Assembly: GCF_048565625.1 (NCBI RefSeq)
Contig: NZ_JBLZUR010000002.1
Span: forward strand, 1,984,001-2,048,000
Origin: JBLZUR01 sp048565625
Lineage (GTDB): Bacteria > Pseudomonadota > Alphaproteobacteria > Sphingomonadales > Sphingomonadaceae
Direction: 5' to 3'
Length of the DNA: 64,000 nucleotides
Below are positions 36,277 to 45,199 of the stretch, one piece after another; position 1 is the stretch's first letter, and each line of letters starts with the position of its first letter. The position numbers and the translations under genes were made by a program. The notes under the pieces were generated by a model, which worked only from the letters and a program-made list of their open reading frames with translations, was not told the DNA's origin and made no database searches.

Positions 36277-37314
36277 ATGCATTTTCTTGACCAGGCAAAG
36301 ATCTTCGTCCGCTCCGGTGCGGGCGGGCCCGGGGCGGTCAGCTTCCGGCGTGAGAAGTTCATCGAGTATGGCGGGCCGGACGGTGGGGACGGTGGTAAGG
36401 GCGGCGACATCGTGTTCGAGGCGGTGGCAGGGCTGAACACGCTGATCGACTTCCGCTACACCCAGCATTTCCGGGCCAAGCGGGGCGTCGGCGGATCCGG
36501 GTCGAACCGCACCGGCGCCGCCTCCCCCGACCTCGTCATCAAGGTGCCGGTCGGCACGCAGATCCTGTCCGAGGACAAGGAGGACGTGCTGCTGGACCTC
36601 ACCAAGGTCGGTGAGCGGGTCGTGTTCCTGCGGGGCGGCGACGGCGGGCGCGGCAATGCCAGCTACAAGACATCGACCAACCGCGCGCCCCGCCAGCACG
36701 GTCCCGGCTGGCCGGGCGACGAGGCCTGGGTGTGGCTGCGGTTGAAGCTGATGGCGGATGCGGGGCTGGTCGGGCTGCCCAATGCAGGCAAGTCGACCTT
36801 CATCAACGCCGTCACCAACGCCAAGGCGAAGGTCGGCGATTATCCGTTCACGACGGTCAGGCCGCAGCTTGGTGTGGTGCGGCACCGGGAGCGGGAGTTT
36901 GTCGTCGCGGACATCCCCGGCCTGATCGAGGGGGCGGCGGACGGTGCGGGGATCGGCGACCGCTTCCTCGGCCATATCGAGCGGTGCCGCGTGCTGCTCC
37001 ACCTTGTCGATGCGACCGGTGATGATCCGGTCGAGGCGTACCAGATCGTTCGGGAGGAGCTGTCCGCCTATGGCGCGGGGCTGGAGGACAAGCCCGAGGT
37101 GCTGGCGCTGAACAAGGTCGACGCGGTGGACGAAAAGATCCGCAAGGCGCTGACCACCAAGCTGAAGAAGGTGAGCGGCAGAGAGGTGCTGCCGCTGTCC
37201 GGAGCCAGCGGCGAGGGTCTGGAGCCGGTGCTCGACCGCCTTCTCGGCGAGATCGTGGAGGAGCGCGAGGCGGACGAGGATGCGCCGAAGGAGAAGCCCT
37301 GGTCGCCGCTTTGA
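36277..37314 (+). CDS. obgE: GTPase ObgE/CgtA
   Basis: The 345-residue protein has the glycine-rich Obg fold first (MHFLDQAKIFVRSGAGGPG, GGDGGKGGDI, GGDGGRGNA) and a G domain with P-loop GLPNAGKST (about residue 167), switch II DIPGLIEGA and NKVD. It acts in late 50S assembly and stress control. Linkage to rplU-rpmA is conserved across bacteria. The C-terminus is short, without an added OCT or TGS domain. Confidence 0.97.
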   Translation: MHFLDQAKIFVRSGAGGPGAVSFRREKFIEYGGPDGGDGGKGGDIVFEAVAGLNTLIDFRYTQHFRAKRGVGGSGSNRTGAASPDLVIKVPVGTQILSEDKEDVLLDLTKVGERVVFLRGGDGGRGNASYKTSTNRAPRQHGPGWPGDEAWVWLRLKLMADAGLVGLPNAGKSTFINAVTNAKAKVGDYPFTTVRPQLGVVRHREREFVVADIPGLIEGAADGAGIGDRFLGHIERCRVLLHLVDATGDDPVEAYQIVREELSAYGAGLEDKPEVLALNKVDAVDEKIRKALTTKLKKVSGREVLPLSGASGEGLEPVLDRLLGEIVEEREADEDAPKEKPWSPL

Positions 37315-37368
37315 CGGATCGAAACCGGCGCGAACCCGTTGATAGTCCAACGGCAAAGGAGATCAGTC

Positions 37369-37551
37369 ATGGGTGAGTTCATCGACAAGGTGAAGGGTGC
37401 CACCAACGAGGCGGTAGGTCAGGTCAAGCAGGCGATCGGCAAGAACAACAACGATCCCGACCTCGCCGCCGACGGCGCCGCGCAGGAGACCAAGGGCAAT
37501 GCCCAGCAGGTCAAGGGATCGGTCAAGGGCGCTCTCGGCGACACGATCTGA
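37369..37551 (+). CDS. CsbD-family stress protein
   Basis: The 60-residue, hydrophilic, glycine- and lysine-rich protein has the CsbD pattern: KVKGATNEAVGQVKQAIGK followed by QETKGNAQQVKGSVKGALG. The family is induced by general stress in many bacteria and has no defined mechanism. AAAGGAG lies eight bases before ATG 37369. A good terminator follows. Confidence 0.9.
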   Translation: MGEFIDKVKGATNEAVGQVKQAIGKNNNDPDLAADGAAQETKGNAQQVKGSVKGALGDTI

Positions 37552-37594
37552 GCCGGCAATTGCGTCCTAGCAGAGGCTGGTTCGCTAACCAAGA

Positions 37595-37620
37595 CGGGCG
37601 TCCCTGAGGGGGCGCCCTTT
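37595..37620 (+). terminator. Intrinsic terminator after csbD
   Basis: A nine-bp stem (GGGCGTCCC with GGGGCGCCC, one G-T pair) around a short TGA loop is followed by TTT and then a T-rich GTGTCTT. It lies 43 bases after the CsbD stop. Confidence 0.7.
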
Positions 37621-38346
37621 GTGTCTTAGCGATGCCGGCGTCCGCTGACATGACGGCAAATAGTTGTTTGATCACGCGGTTTGATGATGTGATCGGCTCG
37701 TTGGAATGCAAGGAAGCGCTAAGAGCCTGGTTCACCACGGGAGCGCCAAGACCGCCCACGCCGTCGGAGCAGCAATGCAGCGATCGGACATTGGCACTGG
37801 GTGCGGTCTAGCGGCTGATGCATGATGTTCAGATCGGATCGGCAGAGGCCGGCGCCGCTATCCTAATGCGGACCTCGCCAAGCTCCGGTAAGGGCCTGGG
37901 ACATCGACGAACTCGGGGCGATGGCCCCACTCAACCAGACGATGTGCTTGCACGGCGCTCACCTCTCATGCCGACGAGCCGCTTGCGCGACATGAGACGC
38001 CGGTGCTTCGCTTGAGCGCCAGACCGCGAACGAGGTGCTGGTCTTCAAGGAATAGTGCACGCAGCCTCTCCGAGGCCGCTCGCCCACCCGATCCGCAAGG
38101 GTAGAGTTTCCGAATATTGATCGGCTTGTTTCCACAACGGAGTGCGCGGCACCCCACCCTTCAGGCTAACGATCCTGCTCTAACTGAGCAGCGACGATGA
38201 GACATCGAGTGCCCTTGTGGTTGCCCCATCCTCGCCGTATGTATCCGACATATCGTCGGAAACTATGGAGATCACCAAGACTGGGCGCGCAGATGCAGGT
38301 CGCGGAACATGCGTGATCAAGATGGGCCGAAATTGAGAGAGGGGAT
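37621..38346. other. Long gap between core genes and catabolic region
   Basis: About 725 bases without a supportable gene on either strand; short frames show no family resemblance. It likely marks the junction between core chromosome and the catabolic region, and holds the promoter of the CoA-transferase operon near its right end (GAGAGGGGAT precedes ATG 38347). Confidence 0.45.
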
Positions 38347-39036
38347 ATGATCAACAAAATCGTCGAGACGACCGAACAAGCCGTGGCCGGGCTTAAGGAT
38401 GGCGCGTCCATCATGATCAGCGGCTTCGGGGACGCCGGCGCGCCGCATCAGCTGATCGAGGCCGTGATCGCCCATGGCGCAACCGATCTCACCATCATCA
38501 GCAACAACGCGGGGTCGGGCGAGACCGGCATCGCCGCGCTGATCAAGGCGAACCGGGTGCGCAAGGTAATCTGCTCCTTTCCTCGCCAGTCCGCGTCGCA
38601 CCACTTCGACAACCGCTACCGCGCGGGGGAGATCGAACTGGAACTCGTGCCGCAGGGCAATCTCGCGGCCCGCATCCAGGCGGCAGGATCGGGACTAGGC
38701 GCGATCTTCACGCCGACGGGGTACGGAACCTTGCTGGCGGAGGGCAAGGAAACGCGCCGCATCGACGGGCGGGACTATGTGCTGGAATATCCGATCCACG
38801 CGGACTTCGCCCTGGTGAAGGCCAGCGCCGGTGATCGCTGGGGTAATCTGGTCTACCGGAAAGTCGCGCGGAACTTCGGTCCTATCATGGCGATGGCCGC
38901 GAAGACCACCATCGTTCAGGTCGCCAAGATCGTCGAACTGGGCGACCTTGATCCGGAAGCGATCGTGACGCCCGGGATCTTCGTCGATCGCATCGTGCGC
39001 GCGGATCCCGCGCCTGCCGTTGCCGTCGCCGCTTAA
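38347..39036 (+). CDS. 3-oxoacid CoA-transferase-type subunit A
   Basis: The 229-residue protein has the family start (DGASIMISGFGDAGAPHQLIE), the glycine loop SNNAGSGETG, and FTPTGYGTLLAEG. It pairs with the B subunit encoded next, as in PcaIJ, AtoDA and ScoAB. It moves CoA from a donor such as succinyl-CoA to a keto acid. Substrate cannot be told from sequence; 3-oxoadipate-like or other beta-keto acids are candidates. The three-gene operon ends with an enoyl-CoA hydratase. Confidence 0.88.
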   Translation: MINKIVETTEQAVAGLKDGASIMISGFGDAGAPHQLIEAVIAHGATDLTIISNNAGSGETGIAALIKANRVRKVICSFPRQSASHHFDNRYRAGEIELELVPQGNLAARIQAAGSGLGAIFTPTGYGTLLAEGKETRRIDGRDYVLEYPIHADFALVKASAGDRWGNLVYRKVARNFGPIMAMAAKTTIVQVAKIVELGDLDPEAIVTPGIFVDRIVRADPAPAVAVAA

Positions 39037-39045
39037 GGAGAAAAG

Positions 39046-39693
39046 ATGATGAGGCGCTTGAATCGCGAGCAAATGGCAGCACGCGTGGCCCAGGACATAC
39101 CCGAGGGCGCGTATGTCAACCTCGGCATCGGGCTTCCCACCACCGTGGCCAACTTCCTGCCTCAGGAGAAGGACATCTTCCTGCAGAGCGAGAACGGCCT
39201 TCTCGGCATGGGTCCGGCCCCAAGTGAGGACGACATCGATTGGGAGTTGATCAACGCGGGCAAGCAGCCGGTCACCCTGCTGGCAGGCGGCTCGTTCTTT
39301 CATCATGGTGACTCCTTCACCATGATGCGTGGGGGGCATATCGATATCTGCGTGCTCGGCGCGTTTCAGGTTTCGATCCACGGCGATCTCGCCAACTGGC
39401 ATACCGGCGCGCCTGACGCCATTCCGGCTGTCGGGGGTGCGATGGACCTCGCCATCGGCGCCAAGCAGGTCTTCGTGATGATGGATCTTCTCACCAAGTC
39501 CGGCGAGAGCAAGCTGGTCGAGAAATGTACCTATCCCCTGACGGGGCTGGCGTGCGTGGCGCGCGTCTATACCGATGTGGCGGTCTTCGAGGTTGGCAAG
39601 GACGGCGCGACCGTGATCGAGATGGTGGACGACCTGACCCTCGATCAATTGTGCGAGATGGCGCGCCTCGACCTGCAACTCGCGAGCGCCTGA
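39046..39693 (+). CDS. 3-oxoacid CoA-transferase-type subunit B
   Basis: The 215-residue protein starts MMRRLNREQMAARVAQDIPE and contains the catalytic Glu in LQSENGLLGMGP, plus LAGGSFFHHGDSF and IHGDLANW typical of the B subunit. AAGGAG precedes the start, nine bases after subunit A. The enoyl-CoA hydratase ATG comes one base after its stop, so translation is coupled. Confidence 0.9.
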   Translation: MMRRLNREQMAARVAQDIPEGAYVNLGIGLPTTVANFLPQEKDIFLQSENGLLGMGPAPSEDDIDWELINAGKQPVTLLAGGSFFHHGDSFTMMRGGHIDICVLGAFQVSIHGDLANWHTGAPDAIPAVGGAMDLAIGAKQVFVMMDLLTKSGESKLVEKCTYPLTGLACVARVYTDVAVFEVGKDGATVIEMVDDLTLDQLCEMARLDLQLASA

Positions 39694-39694
39694 T

Positions 39695-40483
39695 ATGGCT
39701 GCACAGCATGTGTTCGGCGCCTTTTCGCTAGACATCCGCGACGACGGCGTGTGCATCGCGACGTTCTCGAGGCCACCCGTCAACGCCGTTTCGCTTTCGG
39801 TTTACGAGGACATCGGACGGTTCGCCGACCATGTCACCGAGGATGACAGCATCCGCGTGATCGTCATCACGGCGCCGGACGATTCACGCGCCTGGTGCGG
39901 CGGCGCTGACCTGCACGAGTTCAAGGGCATGACCGCGAGCAAGCGGAAGGAGCGCTATCAGTTCATCAACGCGCAGCTTCCGCGCTTTCACCGGATCGAT
40001 CGACCGATGATCGCAGCCATCAGGGGCGCCACCGTCGGCGTGGGGGTGATGCTCGCCGGGATGTGCGACATGCGTGTCGCCAGCGAGAACGCCCGCTTCA
40101 CCTGTCCCGAGGTGGACTACGGCCTTGTCGGCGGCAGCCCCGGCCTCTTCGCCACCTTGCGAATGCCCGAAGCGAAGGTGCGCGAGATGGTCTACACAGG
40201 CCGCGCCTTCACCGCGCGGGAGTTGGAGTCGACGGGCTTCTTCAACTATGTCGTGCCTTCGGCTGCGGTTTTGCCGATCGCCCTCGACCTTGCCGAACAG
40301 ATCGCCCGAAAGAGCATGCCGACACTTCGGGCACGCAAGCTTGCATCACTGATGTGGGAAGGGTCAGGCTGGATGGACGCCTATCTGGAGGCGCAGGAAA
40401 TCTCCTCCGCCCTCGTCGAGAACCCAGAAAGCAAGGCAGCCGTGCTTGCCGCGCTCGAACGGGGCCAAGGCCCTGGCCGTTAG
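39695..40483 (+). CDS. Enoyl-CoA hydratase/isomerase family protein
   Basis: The crotonase-fold protein has 262 residues: oxyanion segments CGGADLHEF and the IRGATVGVGVMLAGMCDMRVA stretch (given in part: GATVGVGVMLAGM), followed by FTCPEVDYGLVGG. The first catalytic Glu position of classical hydratases (usually G-x-C-x-E) is not preserved here; the second-Glu region holds EVDYG. It may therefore be an isomerase, hydrolase or lyase. Its stop codon TAG is formed exactly at the edge of the following IS630 element. Confidence 0.8.
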   Translation: MAAQHVFGAFSLDIRDDGVCIATFSRPPVNAVSLSVYEDIGRFADHVTEDDSIRVIVITAPDDSRAWCGGADLHEFKGMTASKRKERYQFINAQLPRFHRIDRPMIAAIRGATVGVGVMLAGMCDMRVASENARFTCPEVDYGLVGGSPGLFATLRMPEAKVREMVYTGRAFTARELESTGFFNYVVPSAAVLPIALDLAEQIARKSMPTLRARKLASLMWEGSGWMDAYLEAQEISSALVENPESKAAVLAALERGQGPGR

Positions 40484-41532
40484 AGCGTTTTCCGATCATG
40501 CTGGATCGTAGCCGCACGAGCTGAAGTAGTTGGCGCATTCGTCGGGCTGGAAGATGTCGACGAGTTGGCCGATGCGGTCCCAGAGGCCGTTGACGGTGCG
40601 CTCGGCGGCTTTTCGTAGCATCGCCTTGAGGCGAGCGAAGGCCTTCTCGACCGGATTGAAGTCGGGCTGTAGGGTGGGAGGTAGCGTAGGCTGGCGCCGG
40701 CGGCCTCGATCAGTTCGCGGATCGCAACGCGCTTGTGGCTCGAGAGATTGTCCATCACGACGACGTCGCCGAGGCGCAGCTCGGGCACGAGCACCCTGGC
40801 AACGTAGGCTTCGAACCAGTCGCCGTTGATCGGCCCGTCGAGCACCATCGGCGCGATCATCCCGGTCATGCGCAGGCCGGCGACGAATGTGGTGGTCTTG
40901 CGGTGGCCATGCGGGAAGCCCATCCGCAGTCGCTCGCCTTTCGGGCAGCGGCCGTGGCTGCGGGCCATGTTGGTCGCTGTCCACGTTTCGTCGATGAACA
41001 CGAGACGCTCGGGTTCCAGGTCGAGCTGGCCATCGAACCAGGCATGGCGCCGTCTCAGGAAGTCGGGGCGGTCTTGTTCGATCGCGTGACCCGACTTTTT
41101 TTGCGCGTAACCTTGTGGCGATCAAAGAAGCGCCAAAGCGTGCCGATCCCAACGCTGATGCCGCGCTCGGCGAGCCCGGTTTGGATCTCGGCGAGTGTGA
41201 TGTCGCCATTCTCCTCCAACATCGCCATGATGAGCTCGGCGTGAGCCTCGGTTTTCGATGAGCGCTGGTCGCCTCCCGGCTTGCCGGCCACCGCTCGCCC
41301 GTGCGCCAACGCCATCTGCCGCCAGCGGATCGCGGTCGCCACGCCGACCCCGAACCGTGCCGCGGCCGCCCGGCAACTCAGGCCGCCATCGACCGCCGCG
41401 ACCACCCGATCACGCAAATCCTGAGATAATGCTCTGCCCATCCATGCCGGCCTCCAACTCCAGCAAAGAGGATGAATCAGACCGAGCGCGCCTTGGGAAT
41501 CCCCATCGATTCAGGCGCTGTGGAAAACGCTC
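40483..41532 (-). mobile_element. IS630-family insertion sequence, 1050 bp
   Basis: Terminal inverted repeats start GAGCGTTTTCC at both ends (40483-40493 and 41522-41532 on the other strand). They are flanked by TA dinucleotides at 40481-40482 and 41533-41534, the target duplication characteristic of IS630/Tc1-mariner elements. Confidence 0.88.
40496..41441 (-). pseudogene. IS630-family transposase, frameshifted
   Basis: The first frame (41441-41055) is the helix-turn-helix half (MGRALSQDLRDRVVAAVDGG). A run of seven A at about 41097-41103 allows the known IS630 frameshift into the DDE half (LVFIDETWTATNMARSHG, VVMDNLSSHK). A further one-base loss near LRYLPPYSP shifts the frame again: the normal continuation PDFNPVEKAFARLK, with the third acidic residue, is present only in another frame ending at 40496. 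The second shift is likely a real mutation. Confidence 0.82.
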
Positions 41533-41537
41533 TAGGG

Positions 41538-42521
41538 TTAGTCGCCGATCATCCCCTGTAATCGGGACGCGATGATCGATCGGGCATCGCCGACGACCCG
41601 CTCGATCAGTTCGGCACAACTCGGGATATGGTGGATCAGGCCTTGCGCTATGCTGGCCCAGTAGACGCCCGCATTGAGATCGCCCGTCTGGAGAACATCC
41701 TTCCCGCGTGCGCCGGACACGAGGGCCGCGACGTCGGCGAACGTCGCACCGGGTATTGCCGTTCGTCTGAGCACTTCCTGGGACACCGAATTTCGTCCCA
41801 CACGCGCCGAGTTGCGGAAGGGCCGGAACAACAGGTCCGTCTCGCGTTCGTCCTTGTCCACATAGGCTTGCTTGACGTGAGGGTGGATCGGGGCTTCGCG
41901 TGTGGCACACAGGCGCGTTCCCATCGTCACCCCTTCCGCGCCCAGCGCCAGCGCGGCGGCGAGCCCGCGTCCGTCGGCGATGCCGCCGCTCGCGATCACC
42001 GGAACCGTCAACTGATCAACGGCCGCCGGGATAAGAACCAGTCCCGGAACGTCATCCTCGCCCGGGTGGCCCGCGCATTCGAAGCCATCGATCGACACGG
42101 CGTCCACACCGTAGCGCTCCGATGAGACCGCATGGCGGACGGATGTGCATTTGTGGATGATCCTGATGCCGTGCGCCATCAAGAGATCCCAGACCTCGCG
42201 GACCTGGGGCGTGCCTGCCGTTTCGACGACGCCCACGCCCGCTTCAGCGATCACGTCAACGATCGACTGGTAGTCGGGCGGACGCATCGTCGGGAAAACG
42301 GAGATGTTTACGCCGAAGGGCGCTGAGGTCATTCCTCTGCACCGCGTGATCTCATCGGCCAGCGATCTCGCATCAGCAAAAGTGAGCGCCGTCAGCATGC
42401 CGAGGCCGCCCGCGTTGCTCACGGCGGCGGCGAGTTCGGCATAGCCGACGTTCTGCATACCGCCCTGAATGATCGGGTGCCGAATGCCCAGAAGATCGGT
42501 GACCCGGGTCCTGATGGTCAT
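41538..42521 (-). CDS. Nitronate monooxygenase / 2-nitropropane dioxygenase family protein
   Basis: The 327-residue FMN-dependent TIM-barrel begins RVTDLLGIRHPIIQGGM and has SIDGFECAGHPGEDDV with the conserved His, IASGGIADGRGLAAALALGA and GVTMGTRL phosphate-binding loops. Many members are not true nitronate oxidases but enoyl reductase-like. It is the last gene of the long minus-strand operon; the IS630 element lies just beyond its stop. ATG 42521 is preferred over 42554. Confidence 0.85.
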   Translation of the reverse strand: MTIRTRVTDLLGIRHPIIQGGMQNVGYAELAAAVSNAGGLGMLTALTFADARSLADEITRCRGMTSAPFGVNISVFPTMRPPDYQSIVDVIAEAGVGVVETAGTPQVREVWDLLMAHGIRIIHKCTSVRHAVSSERYGVDAVSIDGFECAGHPGEDDVPGLVLIPAAVDQLTVPVIASGGIADGRGLAAALALGAEGVTMGTRLCATREAPIHPHVKQAYVDKDERETDLLFRPFRNSARVGRNSVSQEVLRRTAIPGATFADVAALVSGARGKDVLQTGDLNAGVYWASIAQGLIHHIPSCAELIERVVGDARSIIASRLQGMIGD

Positions 42522-42576
42522 CGCTTCCTGCGCACCTCGCAACCGACGTAACAAAGGCGCGTGCGGACGCGCCGGA

Positions 42577-43362
42577 TTAGGATCCCGTCCACGCCGGACT
42601 GCGCTTTTCGAGAAAGGCGGCGACGCCCTCCCGCTTATCCGCAGTTCCGAAGAGCGCGGAGAATGCCTGGCGCTCTAGCGTGAGATGCGCGCTCTGCTGG
42701 GTCTCAAAGGCGGCGCGAACGAGCACCTTCGCCTGCTGCATGGCGAGCGGAGCGCGGGCCGCGATCCGGCTGGCGAGATCGGTGGCAGCGGCAAGCGCGG
42801 TTCCGTCCGCTACAACAGCGGCAATCAAGCCGGCCTGAAGGGCCTCCGCCGCAGTGATCGGCTCACCAAGGAGGCACATCATCATCGCGCGGCTACGTCC
42901 GACCAGGCGGGGCAGGATCGCGGTTCCGCCGGCGCCGGGAATTATACCCAGATTGGTTTCGGGCTGACCGAACTTTGCCCCCTCCCCTGCCACGACCAGA
43001 TCGCAGCACATCACGAGTTCGTTGCCCGCACCCAGCGACCATCCTTCGACCGCCGCGATCAAGGGCTTCCCGAAGTTGCGGATGCGCGTCCAGATCGCAG
43101 GACGGGGATCGGCCAATGCGCCGGCTGTCTGTCGCGACGCCATTTCGTTGATGTCCGCGCCTGCGGCGAAGAAGCGGTCAGAACCGGTAACGACGACCGC
43201 CCGCACGGACGGGTCGAGCGCAGCGGCATCGAGCGCGTCGGCGACGCAGCCGAGCAGATCGGTGGCGAGCGCATTGCGCTTTTCCGGCCGATTCAGGGTG
43301 AGAACGAGGACATGTTCCGAAACCCGTTCCGACTTGAGAATCTCGGGACGATCCTCGCTCAT
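42577..43362 (-). CDS. Enoyl-CoA hydratase (PaaF-like)
   Basis: A 261-residue crotonase with AAGADINEMA oxyanion loop, GWSLGAGNELVMCCDLV (first catalytic Glu), and GQPETNLGIIPGAGGT (second Glu). Both catalytic glutamates are kept, so a true hydratase is likely. Its ATG overlaps the stop of the upstream 3-hydroxyacyl-CoA dehydrogenase by four bases. The pair would carry out consecutive beta-oxidation steps. Confidence 0.92.
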   Translation of the reverse strand: MSEDRPEILKSERVSEHVLVLTLNRPEKRNALATDLLGCVADALDAAALDPSVRAVVVTGSDRFFAAGADINEMASRQTAGALADPRPAIWTRIRNFGKPLIAAVEGWSLGAGNELVMCCDLVVAGEGAKFGQPETNLGIIPGAGGTAILPRLVGRSRAMMMCLLGEPITAAEALQAGLIAAVVADGTALAAATDLASRIAARAPLAMQQAKVLVRAAFETQQSAHLTLERQAFSALFGTADKREGVAAFLEKRSPAWTGS

Positions 43363-44783
43363 GCTGTGTTCCTCAGATAGTATGATGGCCTGTAGATCGC
43401 CTCGCCCGTACCCTCGGCGATCGCGTCGAGCAGCTTGATGAGCCCGGCTCTCCCATACTGATGAGCCCAGGCGAAAGGTCCGAACGGATAATTCGCGCCG
43501 AAGCGCAGGGCGGAGTCGATCTCGCTCTCGTCCGCGACCTTCTCCAGCACCGCGTCGGCCGCCGCATTGGCGATCTGCGCGAGCGTTCGCGCGACGATGA
43601 GGCCCGGCCGGTCGGTCACCTCGCAGCCGACCTTTGCGCCTGCCGCGAGAGTACCCGCGACGGCGTCCAAGGCGCTCTCATCCGACAGCGCATAACCGAT
43701 TGGGCCTGTGCCATCTCCATTCGACCAATCGAGGAGCGCGACCGGCGCATTGAGCGCGCGCGCTTCATCGATTGCCGGCAGGCCCCGTGTCGTGCCGATG
43801 AAGGTATCTCCACATCTTACGAACTCGCCGGGTGCTGCCGTCTCAAGTTCTCGTGCGGCTTCCTGATGCTCCTGCCTGATCGCCGGCGGTAGCGCGGCCT
43901 CCGGCTCGGCGGTGGCGGCGCCTTCCGAATAGTCATAGACGCCGCGCTTGGTCTTACGCCCGTACCAGCCCGCATCCACCAAGGCCGCCTGCCGTACCTG
44001 CGGCACGAAGCGGGTCCGGCCGAAGTAGGAGTCGAACACCGAGCGGGCCACCGCGAAGTTGACGTCCTGCCCGATCAGGTCGGTCAACTCCAGCGGGCCC
44101 ATGCGGAACCCCGCGCCTCGGAACAGTGCATCGATGGTGGCAGGCGTAGCCGCACCCTCGTTCCATGCAACGAATGCTTCGGCATAGAATGGACGCGCGA
44201 CACGGTTGACGATGAAGCCTGGGACGTCGGCGACACGGATGCCAACCTTGCCCCATGACTTGGCCGCCGCCAGAACTCGTTCAACCACACTAGGCGGGGT
44301 CGCAGGGCCAGGGATCACCTCGACAAGCTTCATCACGGTCGCGGGATTGAAGAAGTGCATTCCGACGAACCGGTCGGGATGCCGAAGTTGACGGGCGAGG
44401 CGGCCGACCGGGATAGATGAGGTGTTGGTGGCGATGACCGCACCCGGCGCGACGATGTCCTCCACCTGTGCGAAAAGCCGAGCCTTGATCGCGGCATCCT
44501 CGATGATCGCTTCGACCACCAGATCGCGATCGGAGAGGGCATCCAGTTTAGACACCCATTCCATTCGGCCGAGAAGGTCCGCGCCCTCTTCCTTTGCAAG
44601 CTTGCCACGGGACACCAGCTTTTCGATCTCAGCGGTCGTCCTGGTGTGGCTGAGCGCCAATGCATCGGCGTTCACGTCGAAGACGCGGACATGCGCGCCG
44701 GATTGCGCCGCCACCTGGGCGATACCGGATCCCATCGCGCCGGCACCGCAGACCGCGACCTTCTGAAGCACACCGGCCATCAA
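43359..44783 (-). CDS. 3-hydroxyacyl-CoA dehydrogenase (PaaH-like, duplicated C-domain)
   Basis: The 474-residue protein begins with an NAD-binding motif VAVCGAGAMGSGIAQVAA, has the catalytic His in GMHFFNPATVMKLVEV, then a first C-domain (VPGFIVNRVARPFYAEAF) and a second, shorter one (DRPGLIVARTLAQIANAA). This architecture matches PaaH/PaaC of phenylacetate catabolism. It oxidises (S)-3-hydroxyacyl-CoA to the keto form. It is coupled by overlap both to the BCCP-like gene upstream and to the hydratase downstream. Confidence 0.92.
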   Translation of the reverse strand: MMAGVLQKVAVCGAGAMGSGIAQVAAQSGAHVRVFDVNADALALSHTRTTAEIEKLVSRGKLAKEEGADLLGRMEWVSKLDALSDRDLVVEAIIEDAAIKARLFAQVEDIVAPGAVIATNTSSIPVGRLARQLRHPDRFVGMHFFNPATVMKLVEVIPGPATPPSVVERVLAAAKSWGKVGIRVADVPGFIVNRVARPFYAEAFVAWNEGAATPATIDALFRGAGFRMGPLELTDLIGQDVNFAVARSVFDSYFGRTRFVPQVRQAALVDAGWYGRKTKRGVYDYSEGAATAEPEAALPPAIRQEHQEAARELETAAPGEFVRCGDTFIGTTRGLPAIDEARALNAPVALLDWSNGDGTGPIGYALSDESALDAVAGTLAAGAKVGCEVTDRPGLIVARTLAQIANAAADAVLEKVADESEIDSALRFGANYPFGPFAWAHQYGRAGLIKLLDAIAEGTGEAIYRPSYYLRNTA

Positions 44784-45199
44784 GCGGCCTCCTCGACAAC
44801 GAGAATGGTTGCCCGATACTCGACGAGATCACCCGGTGAGACATCAACCCGAATGATCCTGCCAGTTGCCGGCGCCTCAAGATCCTCGACGCTGTCGAGA
44901 ACACGCAAGCCGGCCACGCGGTCACCCTTGGCAACGCTTGTACCGACTGCCGCCAGTTCCTGAACGGTGCCGACATGCGGCGCTTGAAGGGAAACCTGGG
45001 TGCCGGGCGCTACCGATGCGGGAAGCTCGACTGATGCAGGAAGCGGAGCCGCACGCATCGGATTGCGTCCCCCGCCATCCCGCGCGACGAAGATCTCCGT
45101 GTCTTCGGAGGAGACATACAATTCCTGCCAGTCGTGCGCGACGAACTCCGCGAGAAGCGCACGAGCGTCATCGATGGCCTGCCTTGTGTAGTTGATCAT
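44780..45199 (-). CDS. BCCP-like biotinyl-domain protein lacking the biotin lysine
   Basis: The 139-residue protein follows the AccB layout: N-terminal helix (ARALLAEFVAHDWQELYV), linker, then a lipoyl/biotinyl-like beta domain (LQAPHVGTVQELAAVGTSVA, ATGRIIRVDVSPGDLVE). Where a biotinyl domain has E-V-M-K, this one has RVLDSVEDL, so Asp102 stands at the lysine position. It cannot be biotinylated there. It overlaps biotin carboxylase by four bases and the dehydrogenase by four, so it is a genuine operon member, perhaps structural. Confidence 0.75.
   Translation of the reverse strand: MINYTRQAIDDARALLAEFVAHDWQELYVSSEDTEIFVARDGGGRNPMRAAPLPASVELPASVAPGTQVSLQAPHVGTVQELAAVGTSVAKGDRVAGLRVLDSVEDLEAPATGRIIRVDVSPGDLVEYRATILVVEEAA

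Noticed and set aside
36157..37356. 399-codon minus-strand frame opposite obgE
   Set aside because: ObgE is certain on the plus strand; the other frame is compositional noise.
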